Below the pieces are notes generated by a model. That model searched no databases, was not told the DNA's origin, and was given only the letters and a program-made list of their open reading frames with translations. This document shows, one piece after another, positions 1-8,422 of a DNA stretch of 64,000 nt. Within the stretch, counting starts at the first letter, position 1. Every line of letters begins with the position of its first letter. The stretch covers positions 1-64,000 of the forward strand of contig CAYOZN010000022.1 in assembly GCA_964408455.1 (NCBI GenBank), given 5' to 3'. Both the position numbers and the translations under genes were made by a program. The DNA is from CAYOZN01 sp964408455. Its GTDB lineage: Bacteria; Planctomycetota; Phycisphaerae; UBA1845; UTPLA1.

Positions 1-11
1 CGGCTGACCGG

Positions 12-509
12 TCAGTCCAGCACATATTCGGCGATCTCGCGCGCCAAAAATCGCTCCGACTCCCCTTCCTGGTGAAGGCCCATGCAGCGAAAGCCGCATT
101 TCTCCAGAATGCGTCGCGACCGCGCATTGGCGCTGGCGGTCGACGCGTACAGCGGCCGGCGACGCTCCTCAGCCAGGAACATCCTGAGTGCGCGCGACGC
201 AATGCCTTTCCCCCAGTGCGACCGCGCGATCCAGTAGCCTACCCAGTCGCGGTCCTTCGCCGGAAAGCGAGAAACGCTGCCGACGATCCTGGGCCCGTGC
301 GCCTCTTCGATCTCGATGACCATGGCATTGACGTTCTGCTCGGCGAAGATTCGCGCCCAGACCGCGTCGAACGCCTCTTGCGTTCGGGGCTTGGTTCCGG
401 CCATGGCGTTACTCTCGGGCTCGGCCTGCATGTCGAACAGTGCAGGCAGATCGTCCGGCCTCGTGAGACGAAGGCGAATCTTCACGGCACCAGTGTCGAT
501 GTATTGCAT
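12..509 (-). CDS. GNAT-family N-acetyltransferase
   Basis: A 165-residue cytoplasmic protein with the GNAT fold signature, predicted to move an acetyl group from acetyl-CoA to an amine of a protein or small molecule. The acetyl-CoA-binding motif A is visible around residues 90-112 (VGYWIARSHWGKGIASRAL, with the HWGKGIA pyrophosphate loop). The motif B region near 126-140 (SANARSRRILEKCGF) is typical of the RimJ/RimL-like branch. The length is normal for a single-domain GNAT. It stands alone at the window edge and is divergent from the FAD oxidoreductase gene, so it shares an upstream region with it. The substrate cannot be told from sequence. Confidence 0.85.
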   Translation of the reverse strand: MQYIDTGAVKIRLRLTRPDDLPALFDMQAEPESNAMAGTKPRTQEAFDAVWARIFAEQNVNAMVIEIEEAHGPRIVGSVSRFPAKDRDWVGYWIARSHWGKGIASRALRMFLAEERRRPLYASTASANARSRRILEKCGFRCMGLHQEGESERFLAREIAEYVLD

Positions 510-649
510 CGGGACGTCATTCTAACACAAAGGCCGGGGAGCTTTAAACCGCCCGCGTGAACAACTCCTGAACGGCCCGATCTACCTCAGGATAGGCGTT
601 TGCTGGCGGGCCCAGGCGAGTGGGTATTCCGAAATCGTACGAGTGTCTC

Positions 650-2050
650 ATGTCCATCCTCCTCAATGACGTTCACTCACAACTCAATCCCACCAGCGTC
701 GCCGATGTCATTCGCCCGGCGTGCCTCGAAGAGCTCTGCGGGGCCGTGAACACGGCACGACGGCGCGGCCTGAAGATCTCGGTGTCGGGTGGCCGGCACG
801 CCATGGGCGGGCAGCAGTTCGGCGCCGACACGCTGCACATCGACTGCCGTTCGCTGAATGACGTCACGGAATTCAATGCGGCGTGCGGGCTGATTCGGAT
901 TGGCGCAGGTGCGATGTGGCCGGCCGTGATCAACGCCGTTCGCGAGCAGCCCTGCGCGATTCCGTGGGGAATTCGGCAGAAGCAGACCGGCGCGGACGAT
1001 CTCACGCTGGCAGGAGCCGTGAGCGCAAACATCCACGGCCGCGGACTGACATTCGGCCCCTTCGTCGAAGACGTCGAGGCCGTGACGATCGTGCGGGCCG
1101 ACGGGCGGGTCGCCACTTGCTCGCGGGAAGAAGAGCCCGAACTGTTCGCGCTGGTCTGCGGCGGCTATGGCCTCTTCGGCCTCGTCGCCGACGTCACGCT
1201 GCGACTCGTGCCGCGTCAGAAGCTCGTGCGCATCGTTGACATCTGCGACATCGACGACGCCCTGCATGCCGTGCGCCGCCGCGCCGCCGATGGCTGCGTC
1301 TACGGCGACTTTCAATACGCCATCGATGCCCGCGACGACGAATTCCTCCGCCGCGGCGTCTTCGCCTGCTACAAGCCGGCCCCCGCCGACGCGCCAGAGC
1401 CCGATCCTTCGGCGGATTTGCCGCGCGAGACATGGCTCCAATTACTGCGGCTGGCACACGACAATCCACGACAGGCATTCGCCCTGTACGCCGGTCACTA
1501 TCTGGGCACACACGGCCGCACCTACTGGTCCGACACCATGCAGTTGGCGACGTACCTGCCCAACTATGCCGAGTTTCTCGCGAGCCGCGAGGACGGACAG
1601 CCGGCGTCGGGGGAAGAAGCGCGGACGCTCATGATCACCGAGTTGTACGTTCCGCCGGATGCCCTGCCCGCGTTCATGGCCGACGCCCGGCGCGTCCTGC
1701 GCGAAACGGGCGCGCGCGACATCTACGGCACGATCCGCGCCATCGCCCCGGACACGACCACCTTTCTGCCGTGGGCCGCCGGAGAAAGGGCCTGCGTCAT
1801 CTTCAACCTGCTCGTACAGCATAGTGCCAGCGGCCTGTCCTGCGCCAGGGCGGCCGCGCGCGGACTGATCGACGTGGCGGCAGCCCGGGGCGGCTCCTTT
1901 TATCTCACCTATCACCGCTGGGCCACGCGCGACCAGTTGCTCCGCTGTCATCCGCGCCTGCCGGCCTGGCTGGCGCAGAAGCGATGCTACGATCCCGATG
2001 AACTTTTCACCAGCAACTGGTACCGGTACGTCCGCGACGAACTCGCCTGA
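650..2050 (+). CDS. FAD-binding oxidoreductase (VAO/PCMH family)
   Basis: About 466 residues. The FAD-binding PCMH domain occupies roughly residues 15-205, with the pyrophosphate loop SGGRHAMGGQQ near 46-56 and the second FAD segment GAVSANIHGRG near 122-132. The C-terminal half has no recognised motif but fits the substrate and cap domain of this family. His50 in the loop is in the place where some relatives bind FAD covalently, which is an inference only. The ATG at 650 gives a conventional N-terminus. A GTG at 620 would add ten residues and has no better ribosome site. Neither neighbour suggests a substrate. It is probably a cytoplasmic sugar, lactone or alcohol oxidoreductase. Confidence 0.8.
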   Translation: MSILLNDVHSQLNPTSVADVIRPACLEELCGAVNTARRRGLKISVSGGRHAMGGQQFGADTLHIDCRSLNDVTEFNAACGLIRIGAGAMWPAVINAVREQPCAIPWGIRQKQTGADDLTLAGAVSANIHGRGLTFGPFVEDVEAVTIVRADGRVATCSREEEPELFALVCGGYGLFGLVADVTLRLVPRQKLVRIVDICDIDDALHAVRRRAADGCVYGDFQYAIDARDDEFLRRGVFACYKPAPADAPEPDPSADLPRETWLQLLRLAHDNPRQAFALYAGHYLGTHGRTYWSDTMQLATYLPNYAEFLASREDGQPASGEEARTLMITELYVPPDALPAFMADARRVLRETGARDIYGTIRAIAPDTTTFLPWAAGERACVIFNLLVQHSASGLSCARAAARGLIDVAAARGGSFYLTYHRWATRDQLLRCHPRLPAWLAQKRCYDPDELFTSNWYRYVRDELA

Positions 2051-2206
2051 CGGCCTACCTCCGCCGACGCGCCGGCTTCGCGCGATAACAAATCAGTTAA
2101 TCGCCTTCTTCGCACCGCTACACTCCCGCAACATTCGTGGACCAGCAGGGCCGTGCGCGGCTTCGGCGCACGTGCACAATTCGTCGGATTCATAGCCGCG
2201 CATAGA

Positions 2207-2236
2207 ATGACAAGCGGAGCTGCCCCGATCTATAAT
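2207..2236 (+). promoter_or_regulatory. Candidate sigma70 promoter of the hybrid kinase gene
   Basis: ATGACA at 2207-2212 and a perfect TATAAT at 2231-2236 are separated by 18 bases. Transcription would start near 2243, leaving a leader of about 57 nt before the ATG at 2300. Confidence 0.55.
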
Positions 2237-2299
2237 GCGGCCTGCACGATGTGTTAACTTTCCATCTATTGAGGTTCATGTTTCAGGGTCTCGATTAGG

Positions 2300-4753
2300 A
2301 TGGCCACGCGCGTATTTCCCCTGGCCGCTCTCCTGATCGCCTTCCTCGGCAGCGCTTCCACGCTCATCGGCTGGACTACCGGCTTTCCCCTGCTGACCGA
2401 TTGGGATGGCGACGGCATCGCGATGTTTGCCAATACGGCGCTCGCCGTTTTATGCGCGACTGCCGCGATTTCGCTTCTTTATGCGCCTCCTCGCCGCTCA
2501 TCCAAATGGCTGAGTGCCGCCCTGTCCGTGGTTGCCGGCCTCATCGGCGGTCTCACTTTCAGCGAGCATCTCTTTGGTTGGAACCTGGGCATCGACACGC
2601 TGCTGGTCGAGCCTTTGTGGGGCCACCGCGCTGCGTCCGCGCCCGGTCGCATGGGCCCGCCGGCCTCGGCAACCCTCACTTTCATGGGCATTGCCATCCT
2701 GCTGGCAAACGCGCGTAAAGGCGGCCGCTCCCGTGCCGTCGCGTCCATACTGGCGCTTCTGGCGTCGGTGCCCCCCCTGATTACCTTCACCGCCTACCTC
2801 TACAGCGCCACTGCGCTATACAGCGAGCCGAAGTACAGCGGCATTGCCTGGCAGACTTCGTTCCTGCTGATGTTGCTGTCGGTCAGCCTGCTGCTTGCCA
2901 TTCGTGAATACGGCCTGGGCGCACTGGTGCGGCGAAACGACGCCGCCGGCCTCCTGGTTCGCCGCCTCGTCCCGATCAGCGTCGCCCTGCTGCTGGTCAC
3001 GGGCTACTTGCAGGACCTCGGTTTCGACTTGGGGCTGTACAAGCGGGTCACCGGCGGTGCGGCCCTCACGGTCGTTCGCATCCTCATGTTCACTGCCCTG
3101 TTATGGTGGACCGCCCAGACGCTCGTGGTGCAGATCGAGCGGCGAAAGAAGCTCGAAGCCGAACTGGGCGAAACTCAGGAGCGATTCCGCGTCATGGCCA
3201 ACACCATTCCCCAGCTTGCCTGGATGGCGTCGCCGGACGGCTGGATTTACTGGTACAACCAGCGATGGCACGACTACACCGGCTGCACGCACGAGCAGAT
3301 GCAGGGCTGGGGGTGGAAATCCGTTCAACATCCCGACCATGTGGCCCGCGTCACGGAAGTCTGGAAAGAAGCGCTGGCCAGGGGCGAGTCGTGGCAGGAT
3401 ACCTTTCCGCTGCGCAGCGCCGACGGCGAGTACCGCTGGTTTCTTTCCCGCGCCATGCCCATTCGGAACGAAGCCGGCGAAGTGCTGCACTGGTTCGGCA
3501 CCAACACGGACATTACCGAACAACGGTTGGCCGAAGACCTGCTGCGCGAAACCAACCGCATGAAGGACGAGTTCCTGGCTACTCTGTCGCACGAACTGCG
3601 TACCCCCATGTCGGCCATCCTCGGATGGTCGCAGCTTCTGCGCAAATCCAGTGAAGGCAGCATCAGCGGCGATCTGGTGCAGGGTCTGGAAGTGATCGAG
3701 CGCAACGCCCGCCTTCAATCGCAGATCATCGATGATCTGCTGGATATGAATCGGATTATTTCGGGCAAGATCCGGCTCGACATGAAGACGATCAACCTGG
3801 TCGACGTGGCCCGCGCTGCCATCGACGCCATCGTGCCATCCGCCGAGACGAGAAGGCTGAAGCTGGAGCCGAGTTTCGAATCCGACAGAATGATCGTCCG
3901 GGGCGATCCCAATCGCCTTCAACAGGTCTTCTACAACCTGCTTACCAACGCGGTGAAGTTCACACCGGACGGCGGCAGCATCCGCGTCTTCTGCGGCCGC
4001 GTTGAATCAAGCGTCGAATTTCGCGTCACCGACACGGGCATCGGCATCAAGCGCGAGTTCCTGCCGCACGTATTCGAACGCTTCCGCCAGCAGGATGCCT
4101 CTACCACGCGCACCTACGGCGGCCTGGGACTGGGCCTTGGCATCGTCAAACACCTGGTGGAGCTGCACGGCGGACGCGTCCATGTGTCCAGCGACGGCGC
4201 AAACATGGGCGCTACCTTCTCTGTTGTTCTGCCCGTATCCATCGCCGTGCTGCCCGGGCCGGTCGGTCAGGCCGAATCCAGGATCGCGGGGGGACAGACG
4301 GACTCGTGGATGGATCGCCCCGCGGTGCCGGACGATAACATACTCAACGACGTGCGCGGCATAAAGGTCCTCGTCGTTGACGACGAGCCCGATGCACGTG
4401 AACTGCTGCGCCATCTCCTTCAGAAATATGGCTTGGATGTCACCATCGCGGGCAGCGCCGCCGAAGCGCTCGATTTGTTGCAGCGGAACCGACCGCACGT
4501 ACTCGTATGCGACGTCGGTATGCCTGTGATGAGCGGCTACGATCTGCTTGAAGCTATTCGTGCGCTGGCTCCGGCATCGGGCGGCAACACGCCGGCCATC
4601 GCCCTCACCGCCTACGCACGTCCCGAGGACCGCGCCCGGTCCATGCGTGCGGGATTCCAACTCCATCTCTCCAAGCCGGTGGAGATGACGGAACTGCTGG
4701 TCAGCATCGTGAAAGTCTGCGGCCGGGGTGCTGCAATTCCACTGACGCGATAG
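2300..4753 (+). CDS. Membrane-bound hybrid sensor histidine kinase
   Basis: An 817-residue sensor of the inner membrane. Residues 1 to about 280 hold roughly eight hydrophobic segments, followed by a short coiled coil and one PAS/PAC domain (about 295-415, beginning FRVMANTIPQLAWMASPDG). HisKA follows with the phospho-acceptor in SHELRTP (His431). The HATPase has its N box (QVFYNLLTNAVKF), G1 (DTGIGI) and G2 (GGLGLGLGI). A C-terminal receiver domain has the acidic pair VVDDEPDA, phospho-acceptor Asp738 (CDVGMP) and Lys792. It has no DNA-binding output, so it must pass phosphate to another protein or act through the receiver. Its receiver resembles those of the kinase remnant at 6144 and the kinase at 15505. 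Confidence 0.92.
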   Translation: MATRVFPLAALLIAFLGSASTLIGWTTGFPLLTDWDGDGIAMFANTALAVLCATAAISLLYAPPRRSSKWLSAALSVVAGLIGGLTFSEHLFGWNLGIDTLLVEPLWGHRAASAPGRMGPPASATLTFMGIAILLANARKGGRSRAVASILALLASVPPLITFTAYLYSATALYSEPKYSGIAWQTSFLLMLLSVSLLLAIREYGLGALVRRNDAAGLLVRRLVPISVALLLVTGYLQDLGFDLGLYKRVTGGAALTVVRILMFTALLWWTAQTLVVQIERRKKLEAELGETQERFRVMANTIPQLAWMASPDGWIYWYNQRWHDYTGCTHEQMQGWGWKSVQHPDHVARVTEVWKEALARGESWQDTFPLRSADGEYRWFLSRAMPIRNEAGEVLHWFGTNTDITEQRLAEDLLRETNRMKDEFLATLSHELRTPMSAILGWSQLLRKSSEGSISGDLVQGLEVIERNARLQSQIIDDLLDMNRIISGKIRLDMKTINLVDVARAAIDAIVPSAETRRLKLEPSFESDRMIVRGDPNRLQQVFYNLLTNAVKFTPDGGSIRVFCGRVESSVEFRVTDTGIGIKREFLPHVFERFRQQDASTTRTYGGLGLGLGIVKHLVELHGGRVHVSSDGANMGATFSVVLPVSIAVLPGPVGQAESRIAGGQTDSWMDRPAVPDDNILNDVRGIKVLVVDDEPDARELLRHLLQKYGLDVTIAGSAAEALDLLQRNRPHVLVCDVGMPVMSGYDLLEAIRALAPASGGNTPAIALTAYARPEDRARSMRAGFQLHLSKPVEMTELLVSIVKVCGRGAAIPLTR

Positions 4754-5076
4754 CGAGGCGCCTTGCCGCGCGCGCCCCTCAATCGCGCCCGCCCGCTTGA
4801 AGCATGGCGGCAGGCTTTGCCCACCAAGAATTACTCCGGCATAACTCCGTCATGTCGACGCTGTAATATAAAAGTGCCCTTAGTGTGACACTGCCTGCAT
4901 CGGGAATTTCCTCACGTTTCACCCGAATTCGCCTTGTTGCACGACGAGGCTGGGTATAATGAAAACGCAAACGCGATCGCGGCCGCCCGCGGAGGGCGAA
5001 CGGGCCGCGGCCGATATTTTACGGGGACCACATATCCAGCGGGGGGCCACCCGGTGCAGTGCGAGTTGACGCGCAA
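4754..5076 (+). other. Intergenic stretch with a promoter candidate
   Basis: No coding sequence was recognised. The stretch holds a perfect TATAAT at 4955-4960 with a TTG-rich weak -35 (CTTGTT at 4933-4938, 16-nt spacing), pointing toward the methyltransferase gene. Confidence 0.45.
4933..4960 (+). promoter_or_regulatory. Candidate promoter of the MetE-like gene
   Basis: The -10 is a perfect TATAAT (4955-4960). The -35 is poor (CTTGTT or TTGTTG, 16 or 15 nt upstream), so this could be a promoter that needs an activator. The leader to the start codon would be about 110 nt. Confidence 0.4.
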
Positions 5077-6144
5077 ATGGCACTGACCATTCCCACCGAA
5101 CCCATTGGCAGCATCCCGCGGCCCCTGTGGCTCATCGACGCCATGGCCGCCAACGATGGTTCCTGCCCGCAGCTCGATCCTCTCTACGACGAGGCGACCC
5201 GCCAGACGATCGCCGATCTCGAAGCGACAGGCTCGCCCGTCATCAGCGACGGCGAGCAACGAAAATACCACAACTTCTGGACCTACAGCGTCCATGGCTT
5301 GCCGAACTCCGCACCGGACGGCTTCAAGATTCCATTTGAGGCCGGGCACGTCCGCCGGATGCATCGCCTCACGGCGGGCCCCTTCCGCTACATGAGCCGC
5401 GCCGATTCCTATCTCGAATTCGCCTTGAAGCACGCCCGAGTCCCGCTGAAACAGGCCGTCATTTCCCCCTCCGCGCTGAGCCTCATGTATCCCGCGGAGC
5501 CGCTCCCGGATTATTCGCGCGAGCAGTTCATCGACGACCTGTTGAGCGAACACACCACCGAGGTCCGTAGTTGTCTGCAAAAGGGCGCGCACTGCGTTCA
5601 GATCGACTTCACCGAGGGCCGCCTCGCGGTCAAGATCGATCCCAGCGGCAATCTGCTCCACAGCTTCATCGATCTCAACAATCTCGCCCTGTCGCGTTTC
5701 ACACAGGAAGAGCGAGCGCGCATCGGCGTTCACACCTGCCCCGGCGGCGACCGCGATTCCACCCACAGTGCCGACGTCGACTACGCCGAGCTGCTCCCCA
5801 GCCTGTTTCAGCTCAAAGTGTCTAATTTCTACATCGCCCTCGCCGGCGAGCAGAAGCCCGAACGCGTCCTGACGATCATTCGCGACTATCTCCAGCCAGG
5901 CCAGCGCGTCTTCGTGGGCGTCATCGCACCGATCGATCCACGCATTGAAACGCCGGAACTGGTCTGTGAACGCGTCCTTCAGGCAGCGCGATACATTCCC
6001 GTCGACCAGCTTGGCACCACCGACGATTGCGGATTTGCCCCATTCTGTGACGACGTCTCCACCACCAGGCAGACCGCCTTCGAAAAAATTCGGGCACGCG
6101 TGCAGGGCACAAGGCTCGCCGAAAGAATCCTGGGAGGAGCGTAA
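5077..6144 (+). CDS. MetE C-terminal-domain-like methyltransferase
   Basis: A 355-residue protein resembling the C-terminal catalytic barrel of cobalamin-independent methionine synthase, with no N-terminal MetE domain. The zinc-site pattern is visible: His219-x-Cys221 (VHTCPGG) and Cys318 (TTDDCGFAPF), matching the H-x-C ... C ligands of MetE. The N-terminal PTEPIGSIPRP segment is typical of short UROD/MetE-like proteins. It would be a cytoplasmic zinc-dependent methyl transferase acting on a thiol, but the methyl donor is unknown. GTG at 5059 is an alternative start, and I prefer the ATG at 5077. The stop codon overlaps the ATG of the kinase remnant (TAATG), so the two were probably co-transcribed. 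Confidence 0.85.
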   Translation: MALTIPTEPIGSIPRPLWLIDAMAANDGSCPQLDPLYDEATRQTIADLEATGSPVISDGEQRKYHNFWTYSVHGLPNSAPDGFKIPFEAGHVRRMHRLTAGPFRYMSRADSYLEFALKHARVPLKQAVISPSALSLMYPAEPLPDYSREQFIDDLLSEHTTEVRSCLQKGAHCVQIDFTEGRLAVKIDPSGNLLHSFIDLNNLALSRFTQEERARIGVHTCPGGDRDSTHSADVDYAELLPSLFQLKVSNFYIALAGEQKPERVLTIIRDYLQPGQRVFVGVIAPIDPRIETPELVCERVLQAARYIPVDQLGTTDDCGFAPFCDDVSTTRQTAFEKIRARVQGTRLAERILGGA

Positions 6145-6806
6145 TGGGAGCGCCGGACCGCGAAGAAGGCCTGCTGCGCTCCGTTGCGTTCCAGAATGCC
6201 GAGAGCATTCTCCGCGCACGACAACGCGCCGAGGAAGATTTGATCCGCGCCAAGGAGGCGCTCGAGCACCGCACCGAGGAACTCGCTCGGTCCGTTTCCC
6301 TGATGCGCGCCACGCTCGAGTCCACCAACGACGCCATTCTCGTCGCCGACAATGACGGCCGAATTACCGAATTCAACGCCAGGTTCTCGATCTGCACAGC
6401 CTCGTCCAGTTCGTCACCGACTCGGCCACGCAGATCGCCGGCGCCAAATATGGCGCCTTCTGATTCACGAGAACTCATACGGCGCATACTTGCCGATCGA
6501 AACGCGGACGTCCTGACCGCCGCCAGCGCCAGCGAAGCCCTGCGCGTCCTCAAAAGCCGCCAGCCTCATATCCTCGTCAGCGACATCGGCATGCCGGAAG
6601 TGGATGGCTACCAGTTCATCCGCCAGGTGCGCAGCCTCCCGCCCGATCTCGGCGGTAACATCCCCGCCATCGCCTTGACGGCCTTCGCTCGATCGGCTGA
6701 GCGCACGCGCGCCATGATGGCCGGCTACCAGATGCACATTGCCAAGCCGGTCGAGCCGCATGAATTGATCGCAACCGTGGCCAACTTCGCCGGCCGAAAC
6801 GCCTGA
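6144..6806 (+). pseudogene. Internally deleted, frameshifted hybrid histidine kinase
   Basis: The frame stays open for 220 codons, but the protein is a collage. It has a coiled coil (about 25-50), the first third of a PAS domain (SLMRATLESTNDAILVADND, ending ITEFNA), a low-complexity Ser/Pro/Arg stretch, then a receiver domain starting mid-helix at RELIRRILADRNADV. In the next frame, bases about 6382-6460 read as a GAF-domain start (DLHSLVQFVTDSATQIAGAK, then YGAF and a stop). So the original PAS-GAF-kinase-REC protein has lost its kinase core and the acidic pair of the receiver, while Asp in SDIGMP and Lys in AKP remain. It may still make a receiver-like stub. The ATG overlaps the stop of the MetE-like gene. 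Confidence 0.75.
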
Positions 6807-7127
6807 GCAATTATTCTGATGCCGAATAGCGAGAATTCCGGCATTAACAACGCAACATTTTCCAAATATTAATGCCACGCATTCTCGTCGCGCAGCCATT
6901 GTTCTGAATGCGAATACCAGTCAGGGTTTTCCCCAATCGCGCGCTAAGTGCGCATTCCAGACCCACACTTCATTGCAGATAAATGTTGAAAGCATCATCG
7001 CGGCTACTTACACTGCTGCCCTGGCTGGAAATGGATACTGAAGTCGACGCGAACCCGATTCCGCCCCGGGGCTTCGCGCCCAGTCAAACGCGTGGGCGGC
7101 AGGTCTCGATCCGGAGGAGGAATACAC
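6807..7127. other. Intergenic stretch, no gene seen
   Basis: This AT-richer sequence contains no convincing coding frame on either strand. The only clear signal is a purine-rich ribosome-binding site (GGAGGAGG at 7113-7120) serving the gene that starts at 7128. Confidence 0.5.
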
Positions 7128-7694
7128 ATGATTCGCCGTTCCCTGGTTTGCGCACTGGTCGTCGCGTGCTTCTGCACGCAGTCGCACGCGGAGCTCTTTC
7201 ATTACTCCGCCTTCCTCGATGGTCCCAGCGAGTCGCCCCCCGTTCCATCGCCAGGCACCGGCTTCGCCACCGCCGTATACGACGACGCTGCCCACACCCT
7301 GACGCTCCACGTCGAATTCGAGGGCCTGGTGGGCACCACGACCGTATCACACATCCACGGCCCGACCGCGCTGCCCTTCGCGGGCACCGCGAGTGTCGCC
7401 ACCACGACACCGACCTTCGCAGGCTTCCCGGCCGGCGTCACCGCCGGCACCTACGACGTGGTGCTCGACCTGACTCAGGCCTCCAGCTATAACCCGTCCT
7501 TCGTCACCGCCAACGGCGGATCGCTCGCCGCCTCGGAGATCGCTCTCACCGACGCCATTGCCGACGGGAAGGCCTATCTGAACATTCACAGCACCTTTTC
7601 CACCAGCGGCGAGATTCGCGGCTTCTTCATCCCCGAGCCCGCCAGCCTGTCGCTGCTTGCTCTGGGCGCGATGTTCATCCGCCGCCGGCGCTGA
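7128..7694 (+). CDS. Secreted CHRD-domain protein with PEP-CTERM-type tail
   Basis: A 188-residue exported protein. The signal peptide is residues 1-21 (MIRRSLVCALVVACFC ... SHA). A CHRD domain covers about 22-165, with the family signatures SAFLDGPSESPPVPSPGTG near the start, the HIHGP motif, and a final STSGEIRGF strand. The C-terminus is PEPASLSLLALGAMFIRRRR: a PEP motif, a short hydrophobic helix and an arginine cluster, the arrangement recognised by exosortase-type sorting systems. The ATG at 7128 is chosen because GGAGGAGG lies eight bases upstream and it gives a clean signal peptide. The function of CHRD domains is not well defined, and a cell-surface or envelope role is inferred. Confidence 0.88.
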   Translation: MIRRSLVCALVVACFCTQSHAELFHYSAFLDGPSESPPVPSPGTGFATAVYDDAAHTLTLHVEFEGLVGTTTVSHIHGPTALPFAGTASVATTTPTFAGFPAGVTAGTYDVVLDLTQASSYNPSFVTANGGSLAASEIALTDAIADGKAYLNIHSTFSTSGEIRGFFIPEPASLSLLALGAMFIRRRR

Positions 7695-7750
7695 TGTTCC
7701 GCGGGCGCCGTGCACGTGCTGATCTGCCTTGAAACTGGTCGGGAGAAACT

Positions 7751-7777
7751 GCGCGCGGGCCGTCCCGGCCCGCGCGC
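7751..7777. terminator. Perfect GC hairpin between convergent genes
   Basis: GCGCGCGGGCC and GGCCCGCGCGC form an 11-bp perfect stem around a five-base loop, placed between the converging CHRD and PilZ genes. There is no T-run on either side, so termination is inferred from position and stability only. Confidence 0.5.
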
Positions 7778-7813
7778 ATCGAAATGTACGCACTTCCAGC
7801 GCCTGCCGACTGC

Positions 7814-8173
7814 TCAGAACGTCAGCTCAACGCCAATCTTGTGGCACCCCAGGCTCGCCGTGCAGTGCTGCACGCTGCCTCGCACGACCACCACCTCATC
7901 TTCGAGCATCAGCTCCACGCTCACGGGCGTTTCCAGCTCCAATTCCGACTCGGCCTTCAGCATGAGCCCCTGATCGGAGGCGTTGATCACGGTCACCAGG
8001 CACGTGCGTTGCCCGCCGCGCCAGGCGTACACCAGCCGTGCTTCACAATCCACCGGTATCCGGCTCTGACGCCGAAACCGATGATCCGATCGGTCGCCCG
8101 GCACGGCGACCAGATCTTTCCACTCCCTCAGCGAAATGACGCGAGTCCGCATGTCGTTCTTTATCACGCTCAT
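7814..8173 (-). CDS. PilZ-domain protein
   Basis: A 119-residue single-domain cytoplasmic protein. The PilZ cyclic-di-GMP-binding pattern is present: an arginine cluster RFRRQSR near residues 33-39 followed by the NASDQGLML segment, which corresponds to the D/NxSxxG motif with Asn in the first place. This is followed by beta strands ending in GCHKIGVELTF. Such stand-alone PilZ proteins relay c-di-GMP levels to motility, polysaccharide or cell-surface functions. No effector gene is adjacent. A 16-bp palindrome lies about 95 bases upstream and could be a regulatory site. Confidence 0.75.
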   Translation of the reverse strand: MSVIKNDMRTRVISLREWKDLVAVPGDRSDHRFRRQSRIPVDCEARLVYAWRGGQRTCLVTVINASDQGLMLKAESELELETPVSVELMLEDEVVVVRGSVQHCTASLGCHKIGVELTF

Positions 8174-8266
8174 TCCTCCATTGCGAATAAGCCTGCTGTA
8201 TTATCGCATGCATTGATCGCGTTCGTTCGATCGGGGCGGTGCTATTTTCGTACCCGCCCCCGGTTT

Positions 8267-8282
8267 CGGACTTATAAGTCCG
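8267..8282. promoter_or_regulatory. 16-bp perfect palindrome upstream of PilZ gene
   Basis: CGGACTTATAAGTCCG is a perfect inverted repeat in the intergenic region between the S51-peptidase-like gene and the PilZ gene. It could be an operator for a dimeric repressor. No regulator is identified. Confidence 0.3.
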
Positions 8283-8422
8283 GTGAGATCGCGTCATCCC
8301 GCCGGCACCGCCCGGCGGCTCGATGCAGCCTGTTTTTTCGGAACGCGGAACGGCCCGCTGACAGAACATTTGCCGTTCATGCGGACCGACGTCCCGCCTT
8401 CGTGGCGCGGCATTCGGCTTAT

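Noticed and set aside
4912..6219. Minus-strand open frame of 435 codons
   Set aside because: Opposite the MetE-like gene, whose zinc ligands and family motifs are clear; the antisense frame has no domain.
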